Source: [Eubacterium] infirmum | GTDB lineage: Bacteria; Bacillota; Clostridia; Peptostreptococcales; Anaerovoracaceae | NCBI GenBank assembly: GCA_900450455.1 | Contig: UGGN01000002.1 | Span: forward strand, 248,001 to 312,000 | Reading direction: 5' to 3' | Length of the DNA: 64,000 nt | Shown: positions 9,269 through 17,262 of the stretch, in pieces | Layout: each line of letters begins with the position of its first letter | Numbering within the stretch: the first letter of the stretch is position 1 | Translations under genes and position numbers: made by a program | The notes under the pieces: model-generated | What the model saw: the letters and a program-made list of their open reading frames with translations, nothing else | Database searches by the model: none | Told to the model about the DNA's origin: nothing

Positions 9269-10681
9269 ATGACAAATAAATTTCAACAAATGACTCCAAA
9301 GGAAATCGTAGCAGAGCTTGATAAGTATATAATCGGACAGGATAAGGCAAAGCGTTCTGTAGCAATTGCGTTGAGAAATAGATATAGAAGAAATCTTCTT
9401 TCAGAAGAAATGAGAGAGGAAATTACACCGAAAAATATTTTGATGATAGGACCTACAGGATGCGGTAAGACGGAGATTGCAAGAAGACTTGCTAAACTTA
9501 TGGATGCTCCTTTTGTAAAGGTAGAGGCAACAAAATTTACCGAGGTCGGATATGTAGGTAGAGATGTAGATTCCATGGTGAGAGATTTGGTTGAGAGTTC
9601 AATTAGGATTACAAAGCAGTCAAGATTGAAGGAAAAATACGACATCGCAGATAAGATTGCCGAAGATAAGATAGTTGAAGCCATGGTTCCCGGTAAAAAA
9701 AAGAAGGAAGCGCCAAAGCAAGCTCAGAATCCTTTCGAGATGCTTATGAATAGCGCATATGGGCAGAAAAAGGAAGAGGAACCCGAGCAGGAAGCTACTA
9801 CAGATGTTGCCATGGCTAGAGAACAGGTAAGGCAGCAGCTTAGACAGGGACTTCTTGAGGACCAGTATGTAGATATCGAGGTTATTGATATACCAAAGGG
9901 TAATCAACTTGACATGAGCAATGAGGGTATGAGCATTGCAATTGGAAATATCTTTGGCGATATGATGCCTAATAAGACAAGAACAAAGCATGTACGAATC
10001 AGTGAAGCACGCAAGATTCTCAGAGAGCAGGAAGCTCAGAACCTGCTCGATATGGAACAGGTCACAGATGATGCTATCGAAAATGCTGAACAGAATGGGA
10101 TTATCTTTATCGATGAAATCGATAAGATTGCGTCCGGAGCTGAATTTACAAGCGGAGCGTCTGTTTCAAGGGAAGGCGTTCAGAGGGATATACTTCCAAT
10201 CGTAGAGGGAAGTGTAGTAAATACAAAGTATGGGCCGGTTAAAACAGATCACATTTTGTTCATCGGAGCAGGCGCTTTTCATGTATCAAAGCCAACTGAC
10301 CTGATTCCGGAACTTCAAGGCCGTTTCCCAATTAGAGTAGAGTTAGAAAATTTGACCACGGAAATCTTCAGAAAAATTCTAACTGTACCTGAAAATGCCA
10401 TCATTAAACAAAACCAAGAATTAATGGCAACAGAGAAAATAAAATTGGAATTTTCAGAAGATGCTATTGACGAAATAGCAGAAATGTCGTATATTATGAA
10501 TGAACAGGCAGAAAATATAGGAGCAAGACGACTTTATACTGTCATGGAGAAACTTTTGGAGGACATTTCATTCGATATTCCGGAAACTAATGGTGAGCCA
10601 ATTGTGATAGATAAGAATTATGTCATAAGTAAGTTTAATGATACAGTTCATAAAGATGATATTGATAAATATATATTATAA
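9269..10681 (+). CDS. hslU: ATP-dependent protease ATPase subunit HslU (ClpY)
   Basis: 470-residue AAA+ unfoldase that feeds substrates to HslV. It opens with the family signature TPKEIVAELDKYIIGQ, has Walker A GPTGCGKTEIAR, Walker B GIIFIDEIDKI, the sensor/arginine-finger region PELQGRFPIRVEL, and the C-terminal tail ending in KYIL that docks into HslV. The intermediate (I) domain, about residues 120-240, holds a charged EEEPEQEA stretch. AGGAGG precedes the ATG. Full length for the family. Confidence 0.96.
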   Translation: MTNKFQQMTPKEIVAELDKYIIGQDKAKRSVAIALRNRYRRNLLSEEMREEITPKNILMIGPTGCGKTEIARRLAKLMDAPFVKVEATKFTEVGYVGRDVDSMVRDLVESSIRITKQSRLKEKYDIADKIAEDKIVEAMVPGKKKKEAPKQAQNPFEMLMNSAYGQKKEEEPEQEATTDVAMAREQVRQQLRQGLLEDQYVDIEVIDIPKGNQLDMSNEGMSIAIGNIFGDMMPNKTRTKHVRISEARKILREQEAQNLLDMEQVTDDAIENAEQNGIIFIDEIDKIASGAEFTSGASVSREGVQRDILPIVEGSVVNTKYGPVKTDHILFIGAGAFHVSKPTDLIPELQGRFPIRVELENLTTEIFRKILTVPENAIIKQNQELMATEKIKLEFSEDAIDEIAEMSYIMNEQAENIGARRLYTVMEKLLEDISFDIPETNGEPIVIDKNYVISKFNDTVHKDDIDKYIL

Positions 10682-10731
10682 ATATTATAATGTAATAGAA
10701 TTTTGAATGAAAAGGAAAAGGTGATTCAAAA

Positions 10732-11508
10732 ATGAAAGGTAATTTATTATCGAAAGTAAGAAGGCTCAACAATGTACTATCAGAGAGTACATCAGGATTT
10801 GTATCTTTTGACGAACTATGCAATATATTGTACGACATGCTAAATGCAAATGTATATATCCTGAACAAGAGAGGAAAGGTGTTGGCAGCAAAATTTGACG
10901 ATGGAGAAGAAGCACCACTTGTAAAGGTAGAAGGAGGACACTTCGAGCTACCTAAGGAGTTTAATGACAAATTCCTTGAGCGCAAAGAGGCTTGTGAGAA
11001 TCTAACAAAGGATGCAATCAAGAGCATCTACGGACAGAGCTATTCACTATCAGAGAAGTATCACACAATAGTACCGGTTATCTTTGGTGGTAAGAGAGTT
11101 GCTACACTTCTATATGTTAGAGCAAGCGAAGCATTCACAGACGAGGATTTGGCTATCTGCGAATACGGTGCAACAGTAGTTGGCATTGAGGTGACGAGAG
11201 GAATAGCTCTTGAGGAAGAGGAAGACAACAGATTAAAGGCTGCGGTTAGTGTAGCGCTTGAGACATTATCATACTCAGAGCTTGAGGCAGTTATCAAGAT
11301 TTTCCAAGAACTTAACGGAAATGAAGGACTTCTTGTTGCAAGTAAGATTGCTGATATGTCAGGAATTACTCGCTCAGTAATAGTCAACGCTCTTCGCAAA
11401 CTTGAGAGTGCCGGCGTAATTGAGTCAAGATCTCTTGGAATGAAGGGAACGAGAATCAAAATTACAAACGAGTTCTTGAGAGAAGAAATCGAGAAGGTAG
11501 AAATTTAA
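10732..11508 (+). CDS. codY: GTP-sensing transcriptional pleiotropic repressor CodY
   Basis: 258 residues, the normal CodY length. The N-terminal GAF domain binds branched-chain amino acids, and the C-terminal winged helix carries the near-invariant stretch around ITRSVIVNALRKLESAG followed by GMKGT. In Firmicutes CodY senses GTP and Ile/Leu/Val and represses nitrogen and amino-acid genes when nutrients are plentiful. It is last in the topA-hslV-hslU-codY run and is closed by its own terminator. A CodY-box-like sequence lies upstream of hom in this window. Confidence 0.96.
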   Translation: MKGNLLSKVRRLNNVLSESTSGFVSFDELCNILYDMLNANVYILNKRGKVLAAKFDDGEEAPLVKVEGGHFELPKEFNDKFLERKEACENLTKDAIKSIYGQSYSLSEKYHTIVPVIFGGKRVATLLYVRASEAFTDEDLAICEYGATVVGIEVTRGIALEEEEDNRLKAAVSVALETLSYSELEAVIKIFQELNGNEGLLVASKIADMSGITRSVIVNALRKLESAGVIESRSLGMKGTRIKITNEFLREEIEKVEI

Positions 11509-11526
11509 TTTACTAGATATTTCAAG

Positions 11527-11555
11527 GACCGCAGGTTTTAATCTGCGGTCTTTCT
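11527..11555 (+). terminator. Rho-independent terminator after codY
   Basis: Perfect 8 bp stem GACCGCAG/CTGCGGTC with an 8-base loop, followed by TTTCT. It ends the codY transcript. Confidence 0.85.
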
Positions 11556-11576
11556 ACTATAAGGAACTTATTTTAA

Positions 11577-12215
11577 ATGCAAGTAGAGTATAAAACTATC
11601 AAAGAGATAGCGAAGGCTGAACTTAATATCGAAAGATCAAAGTTCATTTCACATATATCACATGCGAATAGCAGAGAAGAGGCTGAGGCTTATATTCAGA
11701 TGATAAAAGCTGAATATAAGGATGCCACTCACAATGTATCTGCCTTTGTTATAGGCCCGAAGCTGGAACTAAAGTGGGCTACTGATGATGGAGAGCCACA
11801 GGGAACGGCAGGAACGCCGATTTTAAAGGTTTTAGAGGAGAAAGGAATAACCAACACGGTTGTAGTGGTTACGCGTTATTTCGGCGGCAAAAAGCTGGGC
11901 ACGGGCGGTCTGGTCAGAGCTTACACCGATAGCACGCTTGAAGCTATTAAGAAATCAGTACTCTGTGAGGTATATAATATTACGAGCATCAAAGTAAGAC
12001 TGGACTATGCATCATACAATAAGCTTGTTAAACTTAGTTTTCCATTTTATACAGAGATAGTATCAACTGAATTTCAAGACACGGTATCAGTAGAAATAGA
12101 CACAGATCCTGAAAAAATTGAAGAATTAAAGGAAGCGATAGACAATATCAGCAGGGGCAAAGCTTTGATTGACATTTGCGAAGATAAAATCAAATCAATA
12201 CCGATTGAGAAATAG
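11577..12215 (+). CDS. yigZ: YigZ/IMPACT family protein
   Basis: 212 residues with the two-domain layout of bacterial YigZ. The N-terminal UPF0029/Impact domain has the signature ATDDGEPQGTAGTPIL and TRYFGGKKLGTGGLVRAY. The C-terminal DUF1949 domain has a ferredoxin-like fold. The biochemical role is not settled; the eukaryotic homologue regulates the Gcn2 kinase. It has a weak ribosome site (AAGGAA) and lies between the codY terminator and the tRNA operon promoters, so it may be transcribed alone. Confidence 0.9.
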   Translation: MQVEYKTIKEIAKAELNIERSKFISHISHANSREEAEAYIQMIKAEYKDATHNVSAFVIGPKLELKWATDDGEPQGTAGTPILKVLEEKGITNTVVVVTRYFGGKKLGTGGLVRAYTDSTLEAIKKSVLCEVYNITSIKVRLDYASYNKLVKLSFPFYTEIVSTEFQDTVSVEIDTDPEKIEELKEAIDNISRGKALIDICEDKIKSIPIEK

Positions 12216-12283
12216 TAGCTGACCATTTGTTTGATTGGCTCAATATACAATGAATTAAAATTCAATTAATGTCGTATTTATTA

Positions 12284-12312
12284 TTGACAAGCACTATAAA
12301 ATATGGTAAATT
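12284..12312 (+). promoter_or_regulatory. Upstream promoter of the tRNA operon (P1)
   Basis: TTGACA at 12284-12289, a 17-base spacer and TAAATT at 12307-12312. It lies 85 bases before the second promoter. The stretch between them holds a small hairpin (CAAGAG/CTCTTG). Confidence 0.5.
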
Positions 12313-12368
12313 CATATAGCTGAGTTATCCAAGGAATCATCCGAATTAACACGCAAGAGAAAAAGCTC

Positions 12369-12397
12369 TTGACAAGGTTAGGGCAACACTCTATAAT
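12369..12397 (+). promoter_or_regulatory. Perfect consensus sigma-70 promoter of the tRNA operon (P2)
   Basis: TTGACA at 12369-12374, exactly 17 bases, and TATAAT at 12392-12397: both hexamers and the spacing match consensus. Transcription should start near 12404, about 30 bases before the first tRNA. Such strength is expected for stable RNA. Confidence 0.85.
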
Positions 12398-12432
12398 AAA
12401 TGAGTGCGTCGGACAACGATGGAAGCAATTTA

Positions 12433-12508
12433 GGGCGTTTAGCTCAGCTGGGAGAGCACCTGCCTTACAAGCAGGGGGTCATAGGTTCGAGCCCTATAAC
12501 GCCCACCA
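12433..12508 (+). tRNA. tRNA-Val (TAC)
   Basis: Cloverleaf with acceptor GGGCGTT/AACGCCC, anticodon loop CTTACAA, GTTCGAG T-loop region and an encoded CCA. First gene of the 15-tRNA operon. Confidence 0.97.
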
Positions 12509-12515
12509 TTATTGC

Positions 12516-12592
12516 GGCCTGGTAGTTCAGTTGGTTAGAATGCCAGCCTGTCACGCTGGAGGTCGACGGTTCGAGCCCGTTCCAGGTCGCCA
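12516..12592 (+). tRNA. tRNA-Asp (GTC)
   Basis: Acceptor GGCCTGG/CCAGGTC with one G-U pair, anticodon loop CTGTCAC, discriminator G and encoded CCA. Confidence 0.97.
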
Positions 12593-12630
12593 TCGATTTT
12601 TAGACACAATAAGCAAACAATATATAATGT

Positions 12631-12705
12631 GCTGGCGTGGCTCAACGGTAGAGCAGCTGATTTGTAATCAGCAGGTTGGGGGTTCGATTCCCTCCGCCAG
12701 CTCCA
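12631..12705 (+). tRNA. tRNA-Thr (TGT)
   Basis: Acceptor GCTGGCG/CGCCAGC, anticodon loop TTTGTAA, discriminator T and encoded CCA. Confidence 0.97.
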
Positions 12706-12786
12706 ATTCAAGAAACTATACAAGTCAATAATATGGTATCCAGGTGAATGTAGGCGCTGGGATATGCTGAATATGAAAGAGGTCGT

Positions 12787-12871
12787 CGAGGGATTCCCGA
12801 GTGGCCAAAGGGGGCGGACTGTAAATCCGTTAGCTGAGCTTTCGATGGTTCGAATCCATCTCCCTCGACCA
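12787..12871 (+). tRNA. tRNA-Tyr (GTA), with C1:G72
   Basis: Class II tRNA with a long variable arm, anticodon loop CTGTAAA and encoded CCA. The acceptor is CGAGGGA/TCCCTCG, giving a C1:G72 end pair. Bacterial tRNA-Tyr normally has G1:C72, so this is unusual. The T-stem GATGG/CCATC fixes the register, which leaves no doubt about which base is 72. Confidence 0.95.
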
Positions 12872-12887
12872 ATTTATAAATACATAT

Positions 12888-12962
12888 GCGGAAGTGGCTC
12901 AGGGGTAGAGCATCGCCTTGCCAAGGCGAGGGTCGCGAGTTCGAATCTCGTCTTCCGCTCCA
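12888..12962 (+). tRNA. tRNA-Gly (GCC)
   Basis: Acceptor GCGGAAG/CTTCCGC, anticodon loop TTGCCAA, discriminator T and encoded CCA. Confidence 0.97.
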
Positions 12963-12968
12963 TTTTAT

Positions 12969-13042
<74 letters not shown>

Positions 13043-13061
13043 TTTTTTTCAGATTTAGCGT

Positions 13062-13138
13062 GGGTCCATAGCTCAGTTGGATAGAGCAACGGCCTTCTAA
13101 GCCGTGTGTCTGGGGTTCGAATCCCTATGGACTCACCA
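13062..13138 (+). tRNA. tRNA-Arg (TCT)
   Basis: Acceptor GGGTCCA/TGGACTC with one G-U pair, anticodon loop CTTCTAA, encoded CCA. Confidence 0.96.
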
Positions 13139-13153
13139 TCGTTTTGGTGACGA

Positions 13154-13228
13154 TGGGGTATCGCCAAGTGGTAAGGCAACGGACTTTGACTCCGTCATTC
13201 GTAGGTTCGAGTCCTGCTACCCCAGCCA
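13154..13228 (+). tRNA. tRNA-Gln (TTG)
   Basis: Acceptor TGGGGTA/TACCCCA with the U1:A72 pair typical of glutamine tRNA, anticodon loop CTTTGAC, discriminator G, encoded CCA. Confidence 0.97.
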
Positions 13229-13237
13229 GTTAGAGAT

Positions 13238-13313
13238 GACCCATTAGCTCAGTCGGCAGAGCACTTGACTTTTAATCAAGGTGTCCGGAGTTCGAATCTC
13301 CGATGGGTCACCA
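13238..13313 (+). tRNA. tRNA-Lys (TTT)
   Basis: Acceptor GACCCAT/ATGGGTC, anticodon loop CTTTTAA, discriminator A, encoded CCA. Confidence 0.97.
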
Positions 13314-13351
13314 ATATGATTATCAATAACTAAAAGAGAATCCACATATAT

Positions 13352-13440
<89 letters not shown>

Positions 13441-13466
13441 CATTTTATAGGTAGTAGATCAAGCCT

Positions 13467-13559
13467 GGAGAAGTACTCAAGAGGCTGAAGAGGACGGTTT
13501 GCTAAACCGTTAGGGTTCGTATTAGGGCCGCATGGGTTCGAATCCCATCTTCTCCGCCA
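13467..13559 (+). tRNA. tRNA-Ser (GCT)
   Basis: Class II tRNA, acceptor GGAGAAG/CTTCTCC, anticodon loop TTGCTAA, long variable arm, discriminator G, encoded CCA. Confidence 0.97.
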
Positions 13560-13567
13560 CATAATAT

Positions 13568-13643
13568 AGGGGTATAGCTCAGTTGGTAGAGCAGCGGTCT
13601 CCAAAACCGCGTGCCGTGGGTTCGAATCCTACTGCCCCTGCCA
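13568..13643 (+). tRNA. tRNA-Trp (CCA)
   Basis: Acceptor AGGGGTA/TGCCCCT with one U-G pair, anticodon loop CTCCAAA, discriminator G, encoded CCA end. Confidence 0.96.
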
Positions 13644-13658
13644 ATTTAATACGTATAT

Positions 13659-13735
13659 CGGGGTGTAGCGCAGTTTGGTAGCGCAACTGGTTTGGGACCA
13701 GTGGGCCGCGGGTTCAAATCCTGCCACCCCGACCA
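13659..13735 (+). tRNA. tRNA-Pro (TGG)
   Basis: Acceptor CGGGGTG/CACCCCG with the C1:G72 pair normal for proline tRNA, anticodon loop TTTGGGA, encoded CCA. Confidence 0.97.
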
Positions 13736-13748
13736 TTTTTTAAGGCGT

Positions 13749-13825
13749 GGGCCATTAGCTCAGTTGGTCAGAGCGTCCGGCTCATAACCGGCAGGTCCTG
13801 GGTTCAAGTCCCCGATGGCCCACCA
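13749..13825 (+). tRNA. tRNA with CAT anticodon (elongator Met or Ile2)
   Basis: Acceptor GGGCCAT/ATGGCCC, anticodon loop CTCATAA, discriminator A, encoded CCA. The G1:C72 pair rules out the initiator. Elongator Met and lysidine-modified Ile2 cannot be separated with certainty by eye. Confidence 0.93.
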
Positions 13826-13842
13826 TTAATTTAATATTATGT

Positions 13843-13918
13843 GCTCAGATAGCTCAGTTGGTAGAGCAGGGGACTGAAAATCCCCGTGTCCTTGGTTCGA
13901 TTCCGAGTCTGAGCACCA
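13843..13918 (+). tRNA. tRNA-Phe (GAA)
   Basis: Acceptor GCTCAGA/TCTGAGC, anticodon loop CTGAAAA, discriminator A, encoded CCA. Last gene of the operon; the terminator stem begins 8 bases later. Confidence 0.97.
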
Positions 13919-13926
13919 TTAATAAG

Positions 13927-13964
13927 CAGTTTTTCGATGCTTCGCGCTCGGAGAGCTGTTTTTT
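13927..13964 (+). terminator. Rho-independent terminator of the tRNA operon
   Basis: An 11 bp stem (13927-13937 with 13948-13958, three G-U pairs) encloses a 10-base loop and is followed by six T. Confidence 0.85.
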
Positions 13965-13967
13965 AAT

Positions 13968-14240
13968 AGCCTACAGAAATTATATAATATGTATTTGTAT
14001 ATAATTTCGTCGTAGGCTTTATGCAACACTCGCCCAAGAGCGAAACGATTGGATGCGAGTGACTGCAAAACTGTGTTTCAATCTTTGATTTCGTCGTAGG
14101 CTTTACACAAAGTTTGCCCAACAGCAGAGCTGTTGGCTGCAAACGACTGTGAACTGTGTTTTAGTCTTCGACTTCGTTGTAAGCTTTACGCAAGGCTTGT
14201 CCATGAGCGATGCGAATGGATATAAGCCACTGCGCACAAT
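13968..14240. repeat. Three tandem ~84 bp units, each with the same covarying three-tier hairpin
   Basis: After the tRNA terminator come a long AT-rich inverted repeat (13968-13986 with 13998-14018) and three degenerate tandem units beginning at 14006, 14090 and 14173. Each opens with TTCGTCGTAGGCTTTA or a close variant. Each carries a hairpin: 14022-14067, 14106-14151 and 14189-14234. The outer 4 bp read TGCA:TGCA, CACA:TGTG and CGCA:TGCG. The middle stems are CACTCGC:GCGAGTG, GTTTGC:GCAAAC and GGCTTGT:ATAAGCC. The inner stems start with CCA and end with TGG, always with a 2-base 3' bulge. Paired changes at every tier indicate selection on structure. Unit lengths of 84 and 83 bases argue against coding. 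The modular layout recalls BOX elements, but identity and strand are unknown. Nothing else is visible from 14241 to 14340. Confidence 0.75.
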
Positions 14241-14359
14241 TACACTACTCCGGTTTCGACCTGACCCAATAACTTTTTCGAAGCAAATGCAAAATATCAC
14301 TTTTTGACGTATCTATATGATATAATTTTATTAGAGGCTTATATATAGAAAGGTAAATT

Positions 14360-14944
14360 ATGGCACAATTATACTTTAGATATAGCACAATGAATGCAGG
14401 TAAATCAATTGAACTGATCAAGGTAGCTTACAACTACGACGAGCGTGGAAAGAATGTAATGACTCTTGTTCCATCAGTAGATGATAGATATGGACAGGGT
14501 GTTATAACTTCTAGAATTGGTGTACAAAGAGAGGCTACAATAGTAAACGATGATACGAATATCTTAGAACTTTTCATTTCAGAGAACGAGAAGCATAAGA
14601 TTGACTGTGTTTTGATTGATGAATGCCAGTTTTTGAAAAAACATCATGTATTAGAACTTGTTGAGATAGTGGATAGTTTTGATGTCCCGGTTCTTGCTTA
14701 CGGTCTTAAGAACGATTTCAGAAACGAGATGTTTGAGGGATCGTATTACCTGCTCATATATGCAGACAAGATAGAGGAGATTAAGACAATTTGCTGGTGC
14801 GGACGCAAGGCAACCATGGTTGCCAGAGTCGTCGATGGCAAGATAGTTAAGCACGGTAGACAGGTTATGGTTGGTGGAAACGAGATGTATGTATCTCTTT
14901 GCAGGAAGCACTATAATGATGGAAGGCTAAACGATAAAAACTAA
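14360..14944 (+). CDS. tdk: Thymidine kinase
   Basis: 194 residues; phosphorylates thymidine to dTMP in the salvage pathway. The type II (TK1-like) layout is clear: P-loop STMNAGKS, DECQFL with the catalytic Glu, AYGLKNDFRNEMFEGS for substrate binding, and zinc ligands in CWCGRKA and CRKHY. The lasso residues follow. An AAAGG site precedes the ATG and an extended -10 (TGATATAAT, 14318-14326) lies upstream. It is monocistronic, ending at a terminator shared with the converging alr gene. Confidence 0.95.
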   Translation: MAQLYFRYSTMNAGKSIELIKVAYNYDERGKNVMTLVPSVDDRYGQGVITSRIGVQREATIVNDDTNILELFISENEKHKIDCVLIDECQFLKKHHVLELVEIVDSFDVPVLAYGLKNDFRNEMFEGSYYLLIYADKIEEIKTICWCGRKATMVARVVDGKIVKHGRQVMVGGNEMYVSLCRKHYNDGRLNDKN

Positions 14945-14950
14945 TACTAA

Positions 14951-14987
14951 TAAAAGACGCTGCAGGCAACTCGCTTACAGCGTTTTG
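14951..14987. terminator. Probable bidirectional terminator between tdk and alr
   Basis: ACGCTG/CAGCGT stem (14957-14962 with 14978-14983), T-rich on the plus side and A-rich upstream so that it also works for the minus strand. It lies between converging genes. Confidence 0.6.
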
Positions 14988-14990
14988 TAT

Positions 14991-16112
14991 CTATTTACCG
15001 ATATATACTCTTGGCGGTCTTGCAGAAAGACGGCAAATTATATCATTTTTGTTTGTGCCGACAAGCTCACTAGCTTCCTGAATTGTCATAGAACCGTCTT
15101 TACCGTTACCATAGATTATTGCCTTGTCGCCTTCGGCTACGTCTTTAATATCTGTAACATCGGCAACAACCTGATCCATGCATAGGACACCGACTATGTA
15201 AGCTCTTTGACCTTTTATGATTACATAACCTTTGTCACGCATTTGTCTAGGGTAACCATCAGCATATCCGAAAGGTAGGGTGGCAATGACGCTGTCTCTT
15301 TTGGCTCGCCAGAGGAAGTCATATCCGACGCCTTCTCCTTTTTTTATTCTATGAATTTGTGATATTGACGTTTCAAATTTAATAGCACTTTCAACATCTA
15401 TATTTCCTTTGTGAAAACCTCTCATTCCATAGATTAAAGCGCCGGGTCTAATCATATTCATCCTTAGATACGGACTGTCAACACAAGCAATGCTATCAGC
15501 TATATGCTTATATTTGAATTTAAAGCCTTTGTTCTCAATAATATTTATGAATCCGGTTAGAAGTTCATACTGCTTTGCATCATCTTCGTCACCGGCGAGA
15601 GCAAGATGTGAGAAGATGCCTTCAACTTCAATTCCCTCAAGGCCAAACATTTCTTCCACATCTCTTGCAAAGTCATCGGTAGGTTCAGAACCTAGCCGGT
15701 GAAAGCCCGTATCGAGCTTTACATGGATTTTAGTCCTGGTACCAATCTCTTTTGAGATATCCGATAAAAGTCTCGCCTGATGGAGCGAGAAGACGGTCTG
15801 AGTGATGTTTAACTCTGCCACCTTATGCAGATATCTGTCCGGTGTATGTCCCAAAATAAATAGGGGGTAGTTAGGGTACTTTACTCTAAGCTCAATTGCT
15901 TCTGTCAAAGTCGCAACAGCAAGATAGCAAGCACCGTTTTCCATAAGAGTAGGTGCAATTGCAAGCGAGCCAAGTCCGTAGGCATTGGCTTTGATAACAG
16001 CCATTACTGAAACATCATCGCCAACCATTTCTTTAATTGCGCGCATGTTAGCAGCTATTTGATCTAAATCTACAATAATTCTTGTATCTCTATATATTTG
16101 GTCACTATGCAT
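14991..16112 (-). CDS. alr: Alanine racemase
   Basis: 373-residue fold type III PLP enzyme that interconverts L- and D-alanine for peptidoglycan. The PLP lysine is Lys41 in AVIKANAYGLG. The catalytic-tyrosine region is GVGYDFLWRAKRDS, followed by LPFGYADGYPR. The C-terminal beta domain contains CMDQV. AGGAG lies 6 bases before the ATG. The yprB-like gene is 8 bases upstream on the same strand, so the two are cotranscribed. Confidence 0.95.
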   Translation of the reverse strand: MHSDQIYRDTRIIVDLDQIAANMRAIKEMVGDDVSVMAVIKANAYGLGSLAIAPTLMENGACYLAVATLTEAIELRVKYPNYPLFILGHTPDRYLHKVAELNITQTVFSLHQARLLSDISKEIGTRTKIHVKLDTGFHRLGSEPTDDFARDVEEMFGLEGIEVEGIFSHLALAGDEDDAKQYELLTGFINIIENKGFKFKYKHIADSIACVDSPYLRMNMIRPGALIYGMRGFHKGNIDVESAIKFETSISQIHRIKKGEGVGYDFLWRAKRDSVIATLPFGYADGYPRQMRDKGYVIIKGQRAYIVGVLCMDQVVADVTDIKDVAEGDKAIIYGNGKDGSMTIQEASELVGTNKNDIICRLSARPPRVYIGK

Positions 16113-16120
16113 TGTTTCTC

Positions 16121-17119
16121 CTAAAGTTTATTTTGTATATCAGAGATTAGCCTTGCTGTAAATGTCTGAGCAAAGATGGCAATCTCAGTGTAGTTAAAGC
16201 GGTTGTTTTCTTTGATTATCAAGTAGTCGTTATCAAAGCCGGGTAGATCACTATCTCCAAGGGATTCCCTGTCAATCATATTTTTTATGTCTATGAAAGC
16301 AGATCCCGTTACAGTCTCCGCAGGAATCTCTATCGCGTATTTGGAATCGGACTTAGTTATATTTACGCTGTACGGCGCCTCAAAGGAGGGGAAGGAGATG
16401 TAGTCTATTGCATCCTTCATAAGTCCTTTTATAAAAAGAGTGCTGTGCTTAAAGTCAATTTTCTCAATGAAGCCACCATCGTGAGGTATGCCTTGATGAC
16501 ATATAGCCCTTGAAAAATCAGCGTGTCTAACGATGCTGACAAGTCGAAAAAGCTGTTTTATATCATCGCTGTTATGAAGTAAGATCTGGGAAAGTACATC
16601 ATGTGCTCCCGTAGTCTGATACTGAGAATATAGTTCAACACTCTCTTTGCCACTAATTTTATCATCTCGACCTGTTGACAGACCTGCGAAAACTTCAAGA
16701 GATTTTTGGCTCATGCTACTGAGTAGCTTAGGAAGATCGGAGTAGTGTTTCATAACCATAAATATGTCCAGATTGCATAGGGTTTTGAAGTCGATATCGT
16801 ACTTTTCAGAGCGTTTTTTTAGAAATGGCATATCAAAGAGTTTGCCGTTATATGTTATGACATAGTCGACATCCTTAAGTGCCTTGTTTGTCAAAGAAAT
16901 TATTTCCTTTTCTTCGGCCGGTGTTTCAGCAAAGTACTGTTCAAGACGAACATCTTTTCCATCAAATATTACTAGACCTATCAAAATAACTGCACTGAAG
17001 TTTGGCGATAGTCCGGTTGTTTCAATATCTAATACTGCAAAACTCTTTTTCGAAAAAAACATATTAAAAAATGCAGGAAAATCACAGCTTATATCTAGTT
17101 TTTCTTTTATATTAATCAT
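16121..17119 (-). CDS. YprB-type ribonuclease H-like exonuclease domain protein
   Basis: 332 residues. The N-terminal two thirds form a DEDD-type 3'-5' exonuclease domain (YprB RNase H-like family): VLDIETTGLSP carries the DxE pair, YNGKLFDMPFL the second Asp, and a later GAHDVLSQ region the last acid. The C-terminal part (about residues 220-332) matches nothing I recognise. Substrate and role are unknown for the family. It is the first gene of a minus-strand pair with alr and is preceded by a hairpin that may be an attenuator. Confidence 0.82.
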   Translation of the reverse strand: MINIKEKLDISCDFPAFFNMFFSKKSFAVLDIETTGLSPNFSAVILIGLVIFDGKDVRLEQYFAETPAEEKEIISLTNKALKDVDYVITYNGKLFDMPFLKKRSEKYDIDFKTLCNLDIFMVMKHYSDLPKLLSSMSQKSLEVFAGLSTGRDDKISGKESVELYSQYQTTGAHDVLSQILLHNSDDIKQLFRLVSIVRHADFSRAICHQGIPHDGGFIEKIDFKHSTLFIKGLMKDAIDYISFPSFEAPYSVNITKSDSKYAIEIPAETVTGSAFIDIKNMIDRESLGDSDLPGFDNDYLIIKENNRFNYTEIAIFAQTFTARLISDIQNKL

Positions 17120-17169
17120 AGTTTAAACCTCATGCTAATATATGTATTCGCATTTTAAAATATTATAAC

Positions 17170-17256
17170 ATAAAAACAAAAGAAACCTAAAAAGGTTTCT
17201 TTTGTTAAAAGGGGTATTGGGATTAGAGATTAAGAGGTTATCAGGGGATAACTCTC
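17170..17256 (-). ncRNA. Putative small RNA or attenuated leader upstream of yprB-alr
   Basis: On the minus strand a promoter (17263-17291) would start an RNA near 17256. About 50 bases later comes a perfect 12 bp terminator-type hairpin (17176-17187 with 17194-17205) followed by TTTTTA. Between them lies another hairpin, GGTTATC/GATAACT. The product would be about 87 bases. It could be a free small RNA, or a 5' leader that terminates before yprB (start 17119). I see no match to a known riboswitch. Confidence 0.35.
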
Positions 17257-17262
17257 AATTAC

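Noticed and set aside
14103..14300. 65-codon minus-strand frame over the tandem hairpin units
   Set aside because: Units of 84 and 83 bases break any shared frame, there is no ribosome site, and the conserved signal is base pairing.
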